Positions 1 through 6,430 of a DNA stretch of 10,000 nucleotides are shown piece by piece. Made by a program: the position numbers and the translations under genes. The notes under the pieces are model-generated. The model worked only from the letters and a program-made list of their open reading frames with translations. It was not told the origin of the DNA and did not search any database. The DNA comes from Stramonita haemastoma (Eukaryota > Mollusca > Gastropoda > Neogastropoda > Muricidae): assembly GCA_030674155.1 (NCBI GenBank), contig CM060327.1, positions 15,120,433 to 15,130,432 on the forward strand, written 5' to 3'. The stretch's first letter is position 1, and the number at the start of each line of letters is the position of its first letter.

Positions 1-170
1 CACTCACCTCTCTATCCCCCCCCAACACTCCCCTCCCTCCTTCTATAACCATCATATTCACCACCACCACCACCACCCTCCCCACCCCTCCCATCATCAT
101 CATCATCACCACAAGCAACTCATTCTCAACCGTTTCTTTTCCCATCCTCCCCTCCCCTCAACTCCGCGCT
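1..170. repeat. C-rich low-complexity DNA with short CCA and CAT runs
   Basis: Almost pure pyrimidine/A sequence on this strand. A CCA run lies at about 60-76 and a CAT run at about 92-107, embedded in ctcccc-type sequence. The same kind of C-rich/CCA sequence lies just upstream of the R2 module at 5461-5614, so this stretch may be the matching part of a third composite repeat cut by the window edge. No coding signal is seen. Confidence 0.75.
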
Positions 171-222
171 ACGATCATCAAAAGACAAACAGAGCATCAG
201 AGTGTCTGTGTCTGCTCTTGTT
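171..222 (+). repeat. Dispersed repeat module R2, third (divergent) copy
   Basis: Shares with the R2 modules at 2431 and 5916 the order gatc..ca, then aaagacaaac, then gtgtctgtgtctgct. As in the other two copies, a T/G-rich microsatellite follows at once. It is shorter and more divergent than the other pair (by eye). The part from 200 on is low complexity, so the non-repetitive match at about 172-190 carries most of the weight. Confidence 0.5.
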
Positions 223-240
223 GAATTTGGCTCTGTGTGG

Positions 241-470
241 TGTGTGTGTGTGTGTGTGTGTGTTTTTTTTTTTTGTTGTTGCTTTTTTTTCTCTTTCTCT
301 TTCTGTTTGTCTGCATGTCTCGCTGTCTGTCTTTGGTTTTCCCACTGTAACTGTGTCCTTTGTTTGTTTGTGTCTGTTTGTCTTTTGTCCGTTTGTTTGT
401 CTGTCTGTGTCTCTCTGTCTCTTCTCTGTCTCTTCTCTGTATCTCTCTCTCTCTCACTCTCTCTCCCCCA
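241..470. repeat. TG, poly-T and TCTG/TTTG/CT microsatellite block
   Basis: A TG run at about 240-263 passes into a T12 tract (263-274), then degenerate TTTG, TCTG and CT repeats to about 470. Open frames on both strands here encode only Cys/Val/Ser/Leu-rich or Gln/Arg/Thr-rich low-complexity peptides and are not genes. Confidence 0.85.
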
Positions 471-870
471 CTCCTGACCCAATAAAAAACACCAATCACC
501 GACTACAACAACAAACAAACAAAAAACGAAAAAAAAGCTTTTAAAATACACCAGAGATACAAAGACTATGACTCTTTCCAACCACTGCTGCATCAGTTAT
601 TCCCCCGTTAAAAAAAAAAACAAACAAACCTAAAAGCCTCGACAGTTCATACATCAAGTAGAAAACAAACAAAAAAAAAAAGAGAAAGACTTCCCTAAAG
701 ACTTTCTACCCCTTCTCTCTAAAAAGTCGCCCCCACCCCCTTCCCCCAAACCCAAAAAGACTACTCTCCACTTTATCTCCCCCTCACCTCCGCTCTCTTC
801 ACACACACAAAGTAATTCACAAACAAAGATGTCTGAATCAGTTTAGATTATACTTAGCAGCAAAGTGTTG
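471..870. other. A/C-rich intergenic DNA, no gene seen
   Basis: Rich in A and C, with many short A runs (for example 609-619 and 669-680) and aaac repeats, then C-rich sequence at 715-800. No long open frame, RNA gene or recognisable mobile element was found. Confidence 0.6.
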
Positions 871-873
871 GAA

Positions 874-891
874 GGGGGGGGGGGGGGGGGG
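874..891 (+). repeat. Poly(G) tract, 18 bases
   Basis: Uninterrupted run of 18 G between gaa and ttaggtta. It is the only long G homopolymer on this strand; other single-base tracts of this kind in the window are C on this strand (2139-2149, 2231-2246, 4418-4428, 9715-9728). It could fold as a G-quadruplex, and its length is liable to sequencing error. Confidence 0.9.
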
Positions 892-899
892 TTAGGTTA

Positions 900-1000
900 C
901 CTGTCTTTCACCTGTGTATGTGTCTGTGTGTTTGTCTTCCTATGTGTATGTCTTTTTCTATCTGTGTCTGCTATCTCTGTCTCTCTTCCAGCCGAGTTTA
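900..1000. repeat. TG/TCTG-rich simple sequence
   Basis: Degenerate tgtgtctg, tatgtc and ctctgt repeats. Composition flips sharply at about 990-1010, from T/G-rich to C/A-rich on the same strand, so this segment and the following CAGA block are roughly reverse-complementary in type. Confidence 0.8.
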
Positions 1001-1764
1001 CAGCCAGACAGGAACACAGACATACAGGCAGACATACACGAAACTCAGACATGCAGACAAATCACTACGAACTGTAACAGCCACCAGCCAGCACCAGCAG
1101 CCAGCCAGCCAGACAAACATACTGATATAGAAATAGACATGCATGACAGACAAACAATACAAATACATACATAATAATACATACATCAGCAACAGACAAC
1201 GACAACAAATACAAACAACATCCATACATACATCATACCATACATACATACATACATCCATACCACACATACGGCGCGACAGACACGACAGACAGACAGA
1301 CGACGGACGAACAACAAGCAACAAACAAACAACAACAACAAACATACATACATACAACATACATAAATACATACATACATACACATACATACATACATAC
1401 ATACATACATACATACATACATACATACATACATACATACATACATACATACATACATACAACATACAGACGACATACACTAGGCAGACATACAGCACAG
1501 ACGGACAACACACACACACACAACACACACACACACACACACAACCACACGACACACATACACACCAACACTCAGACAAAACACTCAGACTCGTCTAAAT
1601 CCTATGTACAGACGTAAATCAAGCACACACACTCAGACGGACATGCAGACAGACAACAGACAGACAGACAGACAGACAGACAGACGACAGAACACGCACA
1701 CCCAAATCGACAGCAGACACACGACAACACATAGACAGACAGACAGACAGACGGAACAGATAAA
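1001..1764. repeat. CAGA / CATA / CA microsatellite block
   Basis: Mosaic of tetranucleotide repeats. CATA units run from 1341 to 1467 and are essentially pure from about 1383 to 1460. CA units lie at 1507-1545. CAGA units lie at 1657-1684 and 1733-1752. Shorter CATA, CAGA and CAA patches fill the rest. The apparent long proteins on both strands are translations of these tetramers (Tyr-Ile-His-Thr and Met-Tyr-Val-Cys periodicity). The 3' part abuts R1, as does the CAGA array at 4751-4980. Confidence 0.9.
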
Positions 1765-1860
1765 GACAAACACATAAAGAAGCCAGACAGCCCGAACGGC
1801 TCCAGATTACCTGAGGTATATATCTGGCACAGACCTTGACAGCATCATCCAGTGAACTAT
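1765..1860 (+). repeat. Dispersed repeat module R1, copy A (SINE-free junction)
   Basis: Matches 5372-5460 across its length. It starts gacaaacacataaa, continues through aagcca, and from ctccag to gaactat differs from copy B by about five substitutions and one 2-base gap (hand alignment). CCAGAT and ATCTGG arms form a short inverted repeat, present in both copies. A CAGA array precedes it directly with no SINE in between, unlike copy B. It has no open frame of note; the family is not one I recognise. Confidence 0.85.
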
Positions 1861-2095
1861 GCCCCCTCTACCCCCCTCCCCCCACCCACCAGGTTAAGTC
1901 ACAAACTCCCATCTCCCTCCCTGCCACTCTCTCTCTTTCCCCTCCCTCCATTTTTTTCATCCTCCACTGTGATGTCTTAAATAGTTTTCATGTTGCTAAC
2001 TGCGGATTAAGATATTCAACTTTGCGGAACACAGTCATTCAAAAAGTAACTGGAAATCATTTTTGAAAGCGTTCAGAACATAGTTTTTATAGCAA
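1861..2095. other. Pyrimidine-rich linker and 130 bp of anonymous DNA
   Basis: 1861-1960 is C/T-rich, like the sequence after R1 copy B. 1961-2095 is ordinary-complexity A/T-rich DNA with no counterpart elsewhere in the window that I could see. No gene signal was found. Confidence 0.6.
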
Positions 2096-2430
2096 CGAAA
2101 AACCCAAAGCAAAACAAAGTAACGCCCACAAAACAAAACCCCCCCCCCCAAACAAAACCCACCACAAACAAAAAAACCAAAACAAAACTAACAACAATAA
2201 AAACAAACAAAAAAAAACACCCCCCAACAACCCCCCCCCCCCCCCCGAAACAAAACATACACAACAACAACACACACAGCAACAACAACAACAACAACAA
2301 AAAAAAACAACAAACAAAAGCACAAACAAAACAAAAATAATAAACACAAAAACCACACACACACACAAACACCACACACACACACACAACACACACACAA
2401 AAAAAACCAACCCTCCCCAAAAGGAAGAAA
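2096..2430. repeat. A/C-only low-complexity block with C tracts, CAA and CA runs
   Basis: Nearly devoid of G and T on this strand for over 300 bases. It includes C11 at 2139-2149, C16 at 2231-2246, CAA runs at 2262-2272 and 2279-2300, and CA runs at 2352-2399. The Phe/Val/Cys/Gly-rich frames on the minus strand follow from this composition and are not genes. Confidence 0.9.
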
Positions 2431-2520
2431 GGGATCGCCAGAAGACAAACATTACTCGTGATGTCTGCGTCTGCTTGAGATCGAGACAGAGTTTAGCACG
2501 GTCGTTTTGTTTTTAGTTTG
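2431..2520 (+). repeat. Dispersed repeat module R2, copy A
   Basis: Aligns with 5916-6000: gggatcg..ca, gacaa, then gtgatgtctg.gtctgcttgaga and, after an indel of about nine bases, a shared segment ending ggtcgtt and a TTTG-type run. A/C-rich simple sequence lies on its left and TTTG/TCTG microsatellite on its right, as in copy B. R1 lies upstream in the same orientation in both cases. Confidence 0.8.
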
Positions 2521-2672
2521 TCTGTCATTTTGGGTGTTTGTCTCTTTCTCTGTCTGTCTGTCTGTCTGTATGTATGTCTGTTTGCCTGTCTGTTTGTCTG
2601 TCTGTCTTTCTGTCTGTTTGTTTGTTTTTCTGTTTGTTTGTCTGTTTGTTTGTCTGTCTGCCTGTTTGACTG
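2521..2672 (+). repeat. TCTG/TTTG tetranucleotide array
   Basis: Alternating tctg, tttg and tatg tetramers with few interruptions, ending in gactgactgactg. It lies between the R2 and R3 modules of copy A. Confidence 0.9.
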
Positions 2673-2683
2673 ACTGACTGAGA

Positions 2684-2699
2684 GTCAGTCTGTTCATCT
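2684..2699 (+). repeat. Short module R3, copy A
   Basis: A 16-base block, gtcagtctgttcatct, matching 6122-6137 with one mismatch. In both places it closes the T/G-rich array that follows R2. The match is short, but its position relative to R1 and R2 supports common origin. Confidence 0.55.
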
Positions 2700-2704
2700 A
2701 TCAC

Positions 2705-2717
2705 TGTGTGTGTGTGT

Positions 2718-2806
<89 letters not shown>

Positions 2807-2860
2807 GTGTGTGTGTGTGTGTGTGTACGTGTGTGTAGGTGTGTGTACGTGTGTGTAGGT
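2705..2860 (+). repeat. Long TG microsatellite and 20-bp satellite-like variant
   Basis: TG run at 2705-2804 with one early tatg interruption, then gcgg, then TG at 2808-2826. At 2821-2860 a 20-bp unit built from tgtgtacg and tgtgtagg occurs twice in tandem, followed by degenerate copies. Alternating purine-pyrimidine sequence of this length is Z-DNA prone. The poly-Cys/Val frame and its poly-His/Thr complement are artefacts. Confidence 0.92.
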
Positions 2861-2914
2861 GTGTGCGTACGTGCGTGTGTGTATGTGAGTGTGTGTTTGT
2901 CTGTGTGTATGTGG

Positions 2915-3082
2915 GTTTTTTATTCTACTTTTTATTTTTCTTATATTTCGAGGAAAATGGAATGAGCACTCGTGCTTTTTTATTTTTATATCCAGTCCCT
3001 GTGTTTTGAGGATAATGGAATAAGTACTTATTTGCTTTTCTACATCCAGTTCCCGTTTGCATGCAGTTTTTGTAAATTTTGG
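2915..3082 (-). mobile_element. SINE 3'-tail fragment, minus strand, with the tail unit duplicated
   Basis: The reverse complement matches the 3' part of the SINE at 5240-5369: aaaactgcat, then gg.actggat.ta, then tt(a/c)ccattatcctc, then an A-rich end with aaaccc. The actggat to tcctc unit occurs twice in tandem (plus-strand 3005-3056 and 2947-3000). No tRNA-like head or central domain is present, so it is 5'-truncated or an independent tail repeat. Flanking TG sequence hides any target-site duplication. Confidence 0.75.
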
Positions 3083-3330
3083 TGTGTATATGTGTGTGTG
3101 AGTGTGTATGTGAGTGTGTGTGTGTTTGTTTGTGTGTGTAGCTATGTGTGTATGCGTGTGCATGTATGTGTGTATCTGTGTGCGTGTGCGCGCGCGCTGT
3201 TTGTGTGTATTTGAGTGTGTGTGAGTGTGTGTGTGTATGAACGCGCTCTGTGTATGTGTGTGCGTGCGTGCACGCGCCCTAGCGCGTGTGCGTGTGTATG
3301 TTTAGTGTGTATGTTATGTATGTGTATGTT
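3083..3330 (+). repeat. Degenerate TG repeat with GCGC patches
   Basis: Imperfect gtgtgt sequence with tatg, gagt and gtgcgcgcgcgc insertions (about 3183-3196 and 3262-3290). The strict purine-pyrimidine alternation makes it Z-DNA prone. No gene. Confidence 0.85.
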
Positions 3331-3490
3331 GTACTGAAAGGGATGGGGCGGGGTAGGTGTAGTATAAAAAGAAAGGTTCCTACAACAACACACCCGACGC
3401 ATACTGCACAGTGAAAAAAAAAAACAGCACTGTGAAAACACAGCAGGAGAAGACGACAACAACTCTTCTCTTCTCCTTCACCCTGTCACT
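3331..3490. other. Short anonymous segment, no gene seen
   Basis: Ordinary-complexity DNA between a TG block and a CT block, with an A run at 3414-3423. Nothing recognisable. Confidence 0.5.
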
Positions 3491-3798
3491 CTCCTCTCAT
3501 CTCCTTTGCATCTCCTCCAGACTGCTGAACTGAATGACCCTGTCCCCAGACGAAAATAATCCCCTGCCATCCTCCCTCCCTACCCTCTCTCCCCTTCTCC
3601 TCTCTCTCCTTTCCTCTTCCTCTCTTCTTCCTTCCTGGTCCATGTTTTTTTATATATATCTCTTGAGTCTCTTCTCTCCTTGTCCATCTTTCTCTCTCTT
3701 TCAGACTCTCTGTCTCTGTCTCTGTCTCTTCTTGTCTCTGTCTGTCTTGTCTGTCTTCTCTGTCCTCTCTCTCTCTCGACTGTCTGATCTGTCTGTCC

Positions 3799-3843
<45 letters not shown>

Positions 3844-3847
3844 TCTG

Positions 3848-3891
<44 letters not shown>

Positions 3892-3972
3892 TCTCTCTCT
3901 TCACTCCTTCCCTCTCTCTCTTCAGCTCTCATCTCTCTCTCTCTGTCGCTTCTCTTCTATCTCTACTCTCTC
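3491..3972 (+). repeat. Polypyrimidine block with TCTG and TC arrays
   Basis: C/T-only over most of its length. It contains a near-pure TCTG array at 3797-3842 and TC at about 3855-3885, with degenerate CT sequence on both sides. The 271-residue open frame starting at 3534 is almost entirely Ser/Leu/Cys from this composition and is not a credible gene. Long homopyrimidine tracts can form triplex (H-DNA). Confidence 0.9.
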
Positions 3973-4202
3973 GCATGTACACACACACACACGAGCATGG
4001 CACTCACAGCACACGCAGCACAGACAACCGCACCACACACACACCTGACCACGTCGTCTCATCGTCACCTTCTGTTGCACTCTGCTTCTTCTGCTGCTCT
4101 GTCCGCTCGCTCTTCTCTCTCCTCTCGACCACCCACCTTCACCCTTCCCAAACCATCCCTCATCCATCTTGCAGTCTCCCTAAAGTCCAGTTGAAGAAGC
4201 TG
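3973..4202. other. Mixed C/A-rich DNA, no gene seen
   Basis: Begins with a short CA run (about 3979-3992) and continues as C/A- and C/T-rich sequence of moderate complexity. The frames crossing it extend from the neighbouring simple repeats. Confidence 0.5.
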
Positions 4203-4233
4203 TTTTTTTTGTCTTTTTTTTTTTTTTTTTTTT
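4203..4233 (+). repeat. Poly(T) tracts T8 and T20
   Basis: T8 at 4203-4210, gtc, then T20 at 4214-4233. On the minus strand this is an A-tract like that left by a retroposed sequence. However, the adjacent DNA (4140-4200) matches none of the SINE copies here, so no element is called. Confidence 0.85.
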
Positions 4234-4330
4234 CACTGTATCCCTCCCTATCTGCAGTGTTTTGGCTTTTTGGAAAATGTCTCCTTACGTCTGTCTCTGG
4301 CTGGAATAGTTCTAGCCAAACTGAAGTTAA

Positions 4331-4345
4331 TGGCCTATTAGGCCA
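4331..4345. repeat. Perfect 15-base palindrome
   Basis: tggccta and taggcca arms of seven bases around a single T. It lies in a short non-repetitive island (4240-4345) that also has a weaker ggct..agcc inverted repeat just upstream. Possible protein-binding or cruciform site, but such palindromes also occur by chance. Confidence 0.5.
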
Positions 4346-4544
4346 GTGACTTCCTCTTCATCCCCATCCCTCTCCTCCCCTTCCTTCTTTCCTTCCTTAC
4401 CCCTCTCACAACCCCCTCCCCCCCCCCCTTCATCCCCATACCACCCCCACCTCATTCCTGCCTCTCTGCTTCTCTTAAAATGGCTCTTCAGACTGCTGAC
4501 AAGCATCTTAAGTAAAGGTCTCTTCGTGATATTTCCCTACCTCT
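4346..4544. other. Pyrimidine-rich DNA then short anonymous segment
   Basis: 4346-4475 is C/T-rich and includes C11 at 4418-4428. 4476-4544 is of ordinary complexity and runs into the GA array. No gene. Confidence 0.6.
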
Positions 4545-4720
<176 letters not shown>

Positions 4721-4750
4721 AAAGACAAAGGAAGTAACAGACACTCATAC

Positions 4751-4983
4751 AAACATAGACAGACAGCAGACAGACAGACAGACAGACAGACAGAAGAAAA
4801 AAAAGAATCATAGGCAGGCAGAGAGACACACCAACAAAAATCAGCTAAGACAAACTACGAAGCAGACACTCGGACAGTCAAACAGACAGACAGACAGACA
4901 GACAAACTGACAGACAGATAAACTGACAGACAGACAGATAAACTGACAGACAGACAAACAGACAGGACAGACAAAGTGACAGG
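4751..4983 (+). repeat. CAGA-rich tetranucleotide block
   Basis: Pure CAGA array at about 4757-4794, then an interrupted stretch, then at 4879-4979 CAGA with regularly inserted ataaactga and acaaac variants. It is the left neighbour of the SINE. The same type of array directly precedes R1 copy A, which supports homology of the two junctions. Confidence 0.9.
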
Positions 4984-4990
4984 CTGACAA
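4984..4990 (+). repeat. Left target-site duplication of the SINE (ctgacaa)
   Basis: Seven bases, ctgacaa, immediately before the SINE, repeated at 5370-5376 immediately after its A-rich tail. Caveat: the left flank is GACA-rich, and ccctg or accc also follows the A-rich tail of the other tail copies, so one to three bases of the right repeat could belong to the element. Confidence 0.6.
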
Positions 4991-5003
4991 GTGGGGGACG
5001 GGA

Positions 5004-5014
5004 TAGCCTAGTGG
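5004..5014 (+). promoter_or_regulatory. Pol III A box of the SINE
   Basis: tagcctagtgg fits the tRNA A-box consensus TRGYNNARNNGG-like pattern in the D-arm region. If it corresponds to tRNA position 8 onward, the RNA 5' end would be near 4997. Confidence 0.85.
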
Positions 5015-5046
5015 TCAGAACATTGCGCTGGCAATTTGACGACCCG

Positions 5047-5057
5047 GGTTCGATTCC
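5047..5057 (+). promoter_or_regulatory. Pol III B box of the SINE
   Basis: ggttcgattcc is a perfect match to the B-box consensus GGTTCGANTCC (T-loop). It is flanked by ccggg and cccgt, which form most of a T-stem. The spacing from the A box (33 bases between the two) is normal for a tRNA gene. Confidence 0.93.
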
Positions 5058-5064
5058 CGTTCGA

Positions 5065-5078
5065 GGAGATTTTTCTCC
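5065..5078 (+). terminator. Candidate premature Pol III stop inside the SINE
   Basis: ggagatttttctcc contains T5 (5070-5074), thirteen bases after the B box. Four or more T on the sense strand can terminate Pol III. The T run is flanked by complementary ggaga/tctcc arms. If functional it would cut transcripts to about 75 bases and prevent this copy from retroposing. This is inference from the motif alone. Confidence 0.35.
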
Positions 5079-5369
5079 TGGAGTTAACATCAGTGTTGAC
5101 TCCACTCTTCCCTAAAGTCCTTCGGATGAGACTATAAACCGAGGCCCCGTGTGTGAATGCACGCAGAACATCTTGCGCACACGTTAAATCATGTTCCGAT
5201 TTTCGTAAGAGTAGGTCATCGTGTGCGGTGGAACAGATGACAAGATTTGAAAAAACTGCATACACACGGGGACTGGATGTAAAAATAAGCTCAAAAATGC
5301 TTATCCCATTATCCTCGATATAAAAGAATAAAATAAAAATAATAAAAAATAAATAAAATAAGAAAAACC

Positions 5370-5376
5370 CTGACAA
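5370..5376 (+). repeat. Right target-site duplication of the SINE (ctgacaa)
   Basis: Repeats 4984-4990 and overlaps the start of the R1 module (gacaaacacataaa). R1 copy A begins with the same gacaaac and has no SINE before it. This supports the duplication as a product of insertion into pre-existing CAGA/R1 sequence. Confidence 0.65.
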
Positions 5377-5460
5377 ACACATAAACACAAGCCAAACGTT
5401 ACTCCAGATTTCCTGAGGCATATCTGGCACCGACCTTGACAGCATCATCCGCTGAACTAT
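5372..5460 (+). repeat. Dispersed repeat module R1, copy B
   Basis: Counterpart of 1765-1860: shared gacaaacacataaa, aagcca and the ctccag-to-gaactat segment. The CCAGAT/ATCTGG inverted repeat is kept even though the bases between the arms differ (a 2-base gap and two substitutions). R2 follows about 455 bases downstream in the same orientation. Confidence 0.85.
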
Positions 5461-5614
5461 CTCAGCTACATCACATACCTAACCCCTCCCGCACCTCTCC
5501 CCTTCCCTCCCCCCTCCCCGCAGATAAACCCACTATCACCACCACCACCACCATCACCCTTACTCTTACCACTCCCCCCCACCATCATCACCAACATCAT
5601 AATATTCTCACCTA
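5461..5614. repeat. C-rich linker with CCA/CAT runs
   Basis: Pyrimidine-rich sequence to about 5522, then ACC/CAC triplets at 5537-5553 and catcat sequence at 5582-5600. It resembles 1-120 at the window start. The His/Thr/Pro frame here is an artefact. Confidence 0.75.
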
Positions 5615-5755
5615 TTGTGTATCGGTGTGCAATGGATGACAAAATTTGCAAAACTGCATACACAAGGAGACTTGATGCAAAAAACCACATGAGTGCTTAT
5701 TCCATTATCCTCAAAATAAAAGAAAAAGTAAAAAAGAAAGAGTGAAAAATAAAAA
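5615..5755 (+). mobile_element. SINE 3'-tail fragment, plus strand
   Basis: Aligns with 5221-5369 of the full SINE: gtgt.cggtg, gatgacaa.atttg, aaactgcatacaca, g.gactt/ggatg, atgcttattccattatcctc, then an A-rich tail ending aacaaccctg. It lacks the tRNA head and central domain. It lies between R1 and R2 of copy B and has no counterpart there in copy A, so it is probably a separate insertion. No clear target-site duplication was found. Confidence 0.8.
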
Positions 5756-5798
5756 CAACCCTGGTTTCCGCCCACCTACCGACCCCCTTTAAAAAGCA

Positions 5799-5908
5799 CC
5801 ATTACCACCACCACCACCACACACCACCACCACCACCACCACCACCACCACCACCACCACCACCACCACCACCACCACCACCACCACAACAACAACAACA
5901 ACAACAAT
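5799..5908 (+). repeat. CCA array grading into CAA array
   Basis: acc/cca triplets from about 5804 to 5887 with one ac insertion near 5821, followed without a break by CAA triplets to 5908. The two are one compound trinucleotide microsatellite. The poly-Val frame on the minus strand is an artefact. Confidence 0.95.
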
Positions 5909-5915
5909 CAATAGC

Positions 5916-6000
5916 GGGGTCGTCAAACGACAACCGTAAACTGTGATGTCTGTGTCTGCTTGAGAATTCATTTGAGCAGGGTCGTTCGTTTTTGTTTTTG
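5916..6000 (+). repeat. Dispersed repeat module R2, copy B
   Basis: Aligns with 2431-2520 (ggggtcgtca, gacaa, gtgatgtctg, gtctgcttgaga, gggtcgtt). It is flanked by CAA triplets on the left and TTG triplets on the right. Those two arrays are reverse complements of each other, so the module could form the loop of a foldback structure. Confidence 0.8.
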
Positions 6001-6007
6001 TTGTTGC

Positions 6008-6038
<31 letters not shown>
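5992..6038 (+). repeat. TTG trinucleotide array
   Basis: tttttg units, then TTG triplets with one ctg interruption, ending in tttactctg. It lies in the slot occupied by TTTG/TCTG tetramers in copy A and by TG in the copy at 171. Confidence 0.92.
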
Positions 6039-6040
<2 letters not shown>

Positions 6041-6121
6041 CTCTGTCTGTGTGCCTGTGAAAGTCTGTCAGAGTGACTGTTAGTGTGTCTGCATGTCTAT
6101 CTTCTGTCCATCTGTTTGTTG

Positions 6122-6137
6122 GTCAGTGTGTTCATCT
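6122..6137 (+). repeat. Short module R3, copy B
   Basis: gtcagtgtgttcatct, one mismatch from 2684-2699. It is the third conserved block in the same order as in copy A. Confidence 0.55.
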
Positions 6138-6174
6138 CCCCTCCCATCCACTCACCAGCTGTCTTCTCTCTTGT

Positions 6175-6337
6175 TTATGTATGTATGTATGTATGTATGT
6201 ATGTATGTATGTATGTATGTATGTATGTATGTATGTATGTATGTATGTATGTATGTATGTATGTATGTATGTATGTATGTATGTATGTATGTATGTATGT
6301 ATGTATGTATGCATGTATGCATGTATGCATGTATGTA
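6175..6337 (+). repeat. TATG tetranucleotide array with ATGC variant end
   Basis: Pure atgt tetramers at about 6177-6310 (about 33 copies), then three units carrying a T-to-C change (atgcatgt pattern, 6309-6332) and a short degenerate end. Variant units sit only at the right end, as expected if the centre is being homogenised. Met-Tyr-Val-Cys frames are artefacts. Confidence 0.97.
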
Positions 6338-6348
6338 TTATATGTATG

Positions 6349-6430
6349 CACACGCACACACACACGCACGCACACAACAACAACAAACAACAACAACAAC
6401 AACGATAACAACAACAACAACATCAACAAC
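6349..6430 (+). repeat. CA/CG then CAA arrays
   Basis: CACG and CACA dinucleotides to about 6375, then CAA triplets (with one gat interruption) to about 6430. Confidence 0.92.

Larger units (their letters stand above)
4991..5369 (+). mobile_element. tRNA-derived SINE, near full length (about 379 bp)
   Basis: Non-autonomous retroposon with three parts. The tRNA-like head (4997-5067) has good Pol III A and B boxes, a nearly complete T-arm and a decayed acceptor stem. The central block, about 5119-5153, contains ttcggatgagactataaacc and gaggccccgtgtg; from memory this resembles a core shared by invertebrate SINEs (the Nin-type domain described in molluscs and other animals), but the family name is unverified. 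The 3' region (5221-5316) is followed by an A-rich aaaata-type tail (5316-5369). It is flanked by ctgacaa direct repeats and sits at the CAGA/R1 junction. SINEs of this type depend on a partner LINE for reverse transcription; none was found in this window. Its 3' region recurs at 5615-5755 and, inverted, at 2915-3082. Confidence 0.9.

Noticed and set aside
998..1598. Long frames on both strands with Tyr-Ile-His-Thr or Met-Tyr-Val-Cys periodicity
   Set aside because: Direct translation of CATA tetramers; each frame gives the same four-residue cycle.
4177..4192. Shared ccctaaagtcc between 4179-4189 and the SINE at 5110-5120
   Set aside because: Only eleven bases with unrelated flanks; probably chance.
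4150..4233. Retroposed copy ending in the T20 tract (minus-strand poly-A)
   Set aside because: No match of the adjacent DNA to any element in the window and no flanking direct repeats seen.
3534..4349. 271-residue open frame, the longest in the window
   Set aside because: Ser/Leu/Cys-rich translation of CT and TCTG repeats with no domain; homopyrimidine tracts lack stop codons, so long frames are expected.
4997..5067. Functional tRNA gene
   Set aside because: A and B boxes and much of the T-stem are good, but the acceptor and D stems do not pair, and the segment continues into a SINE core and A-rich tail.
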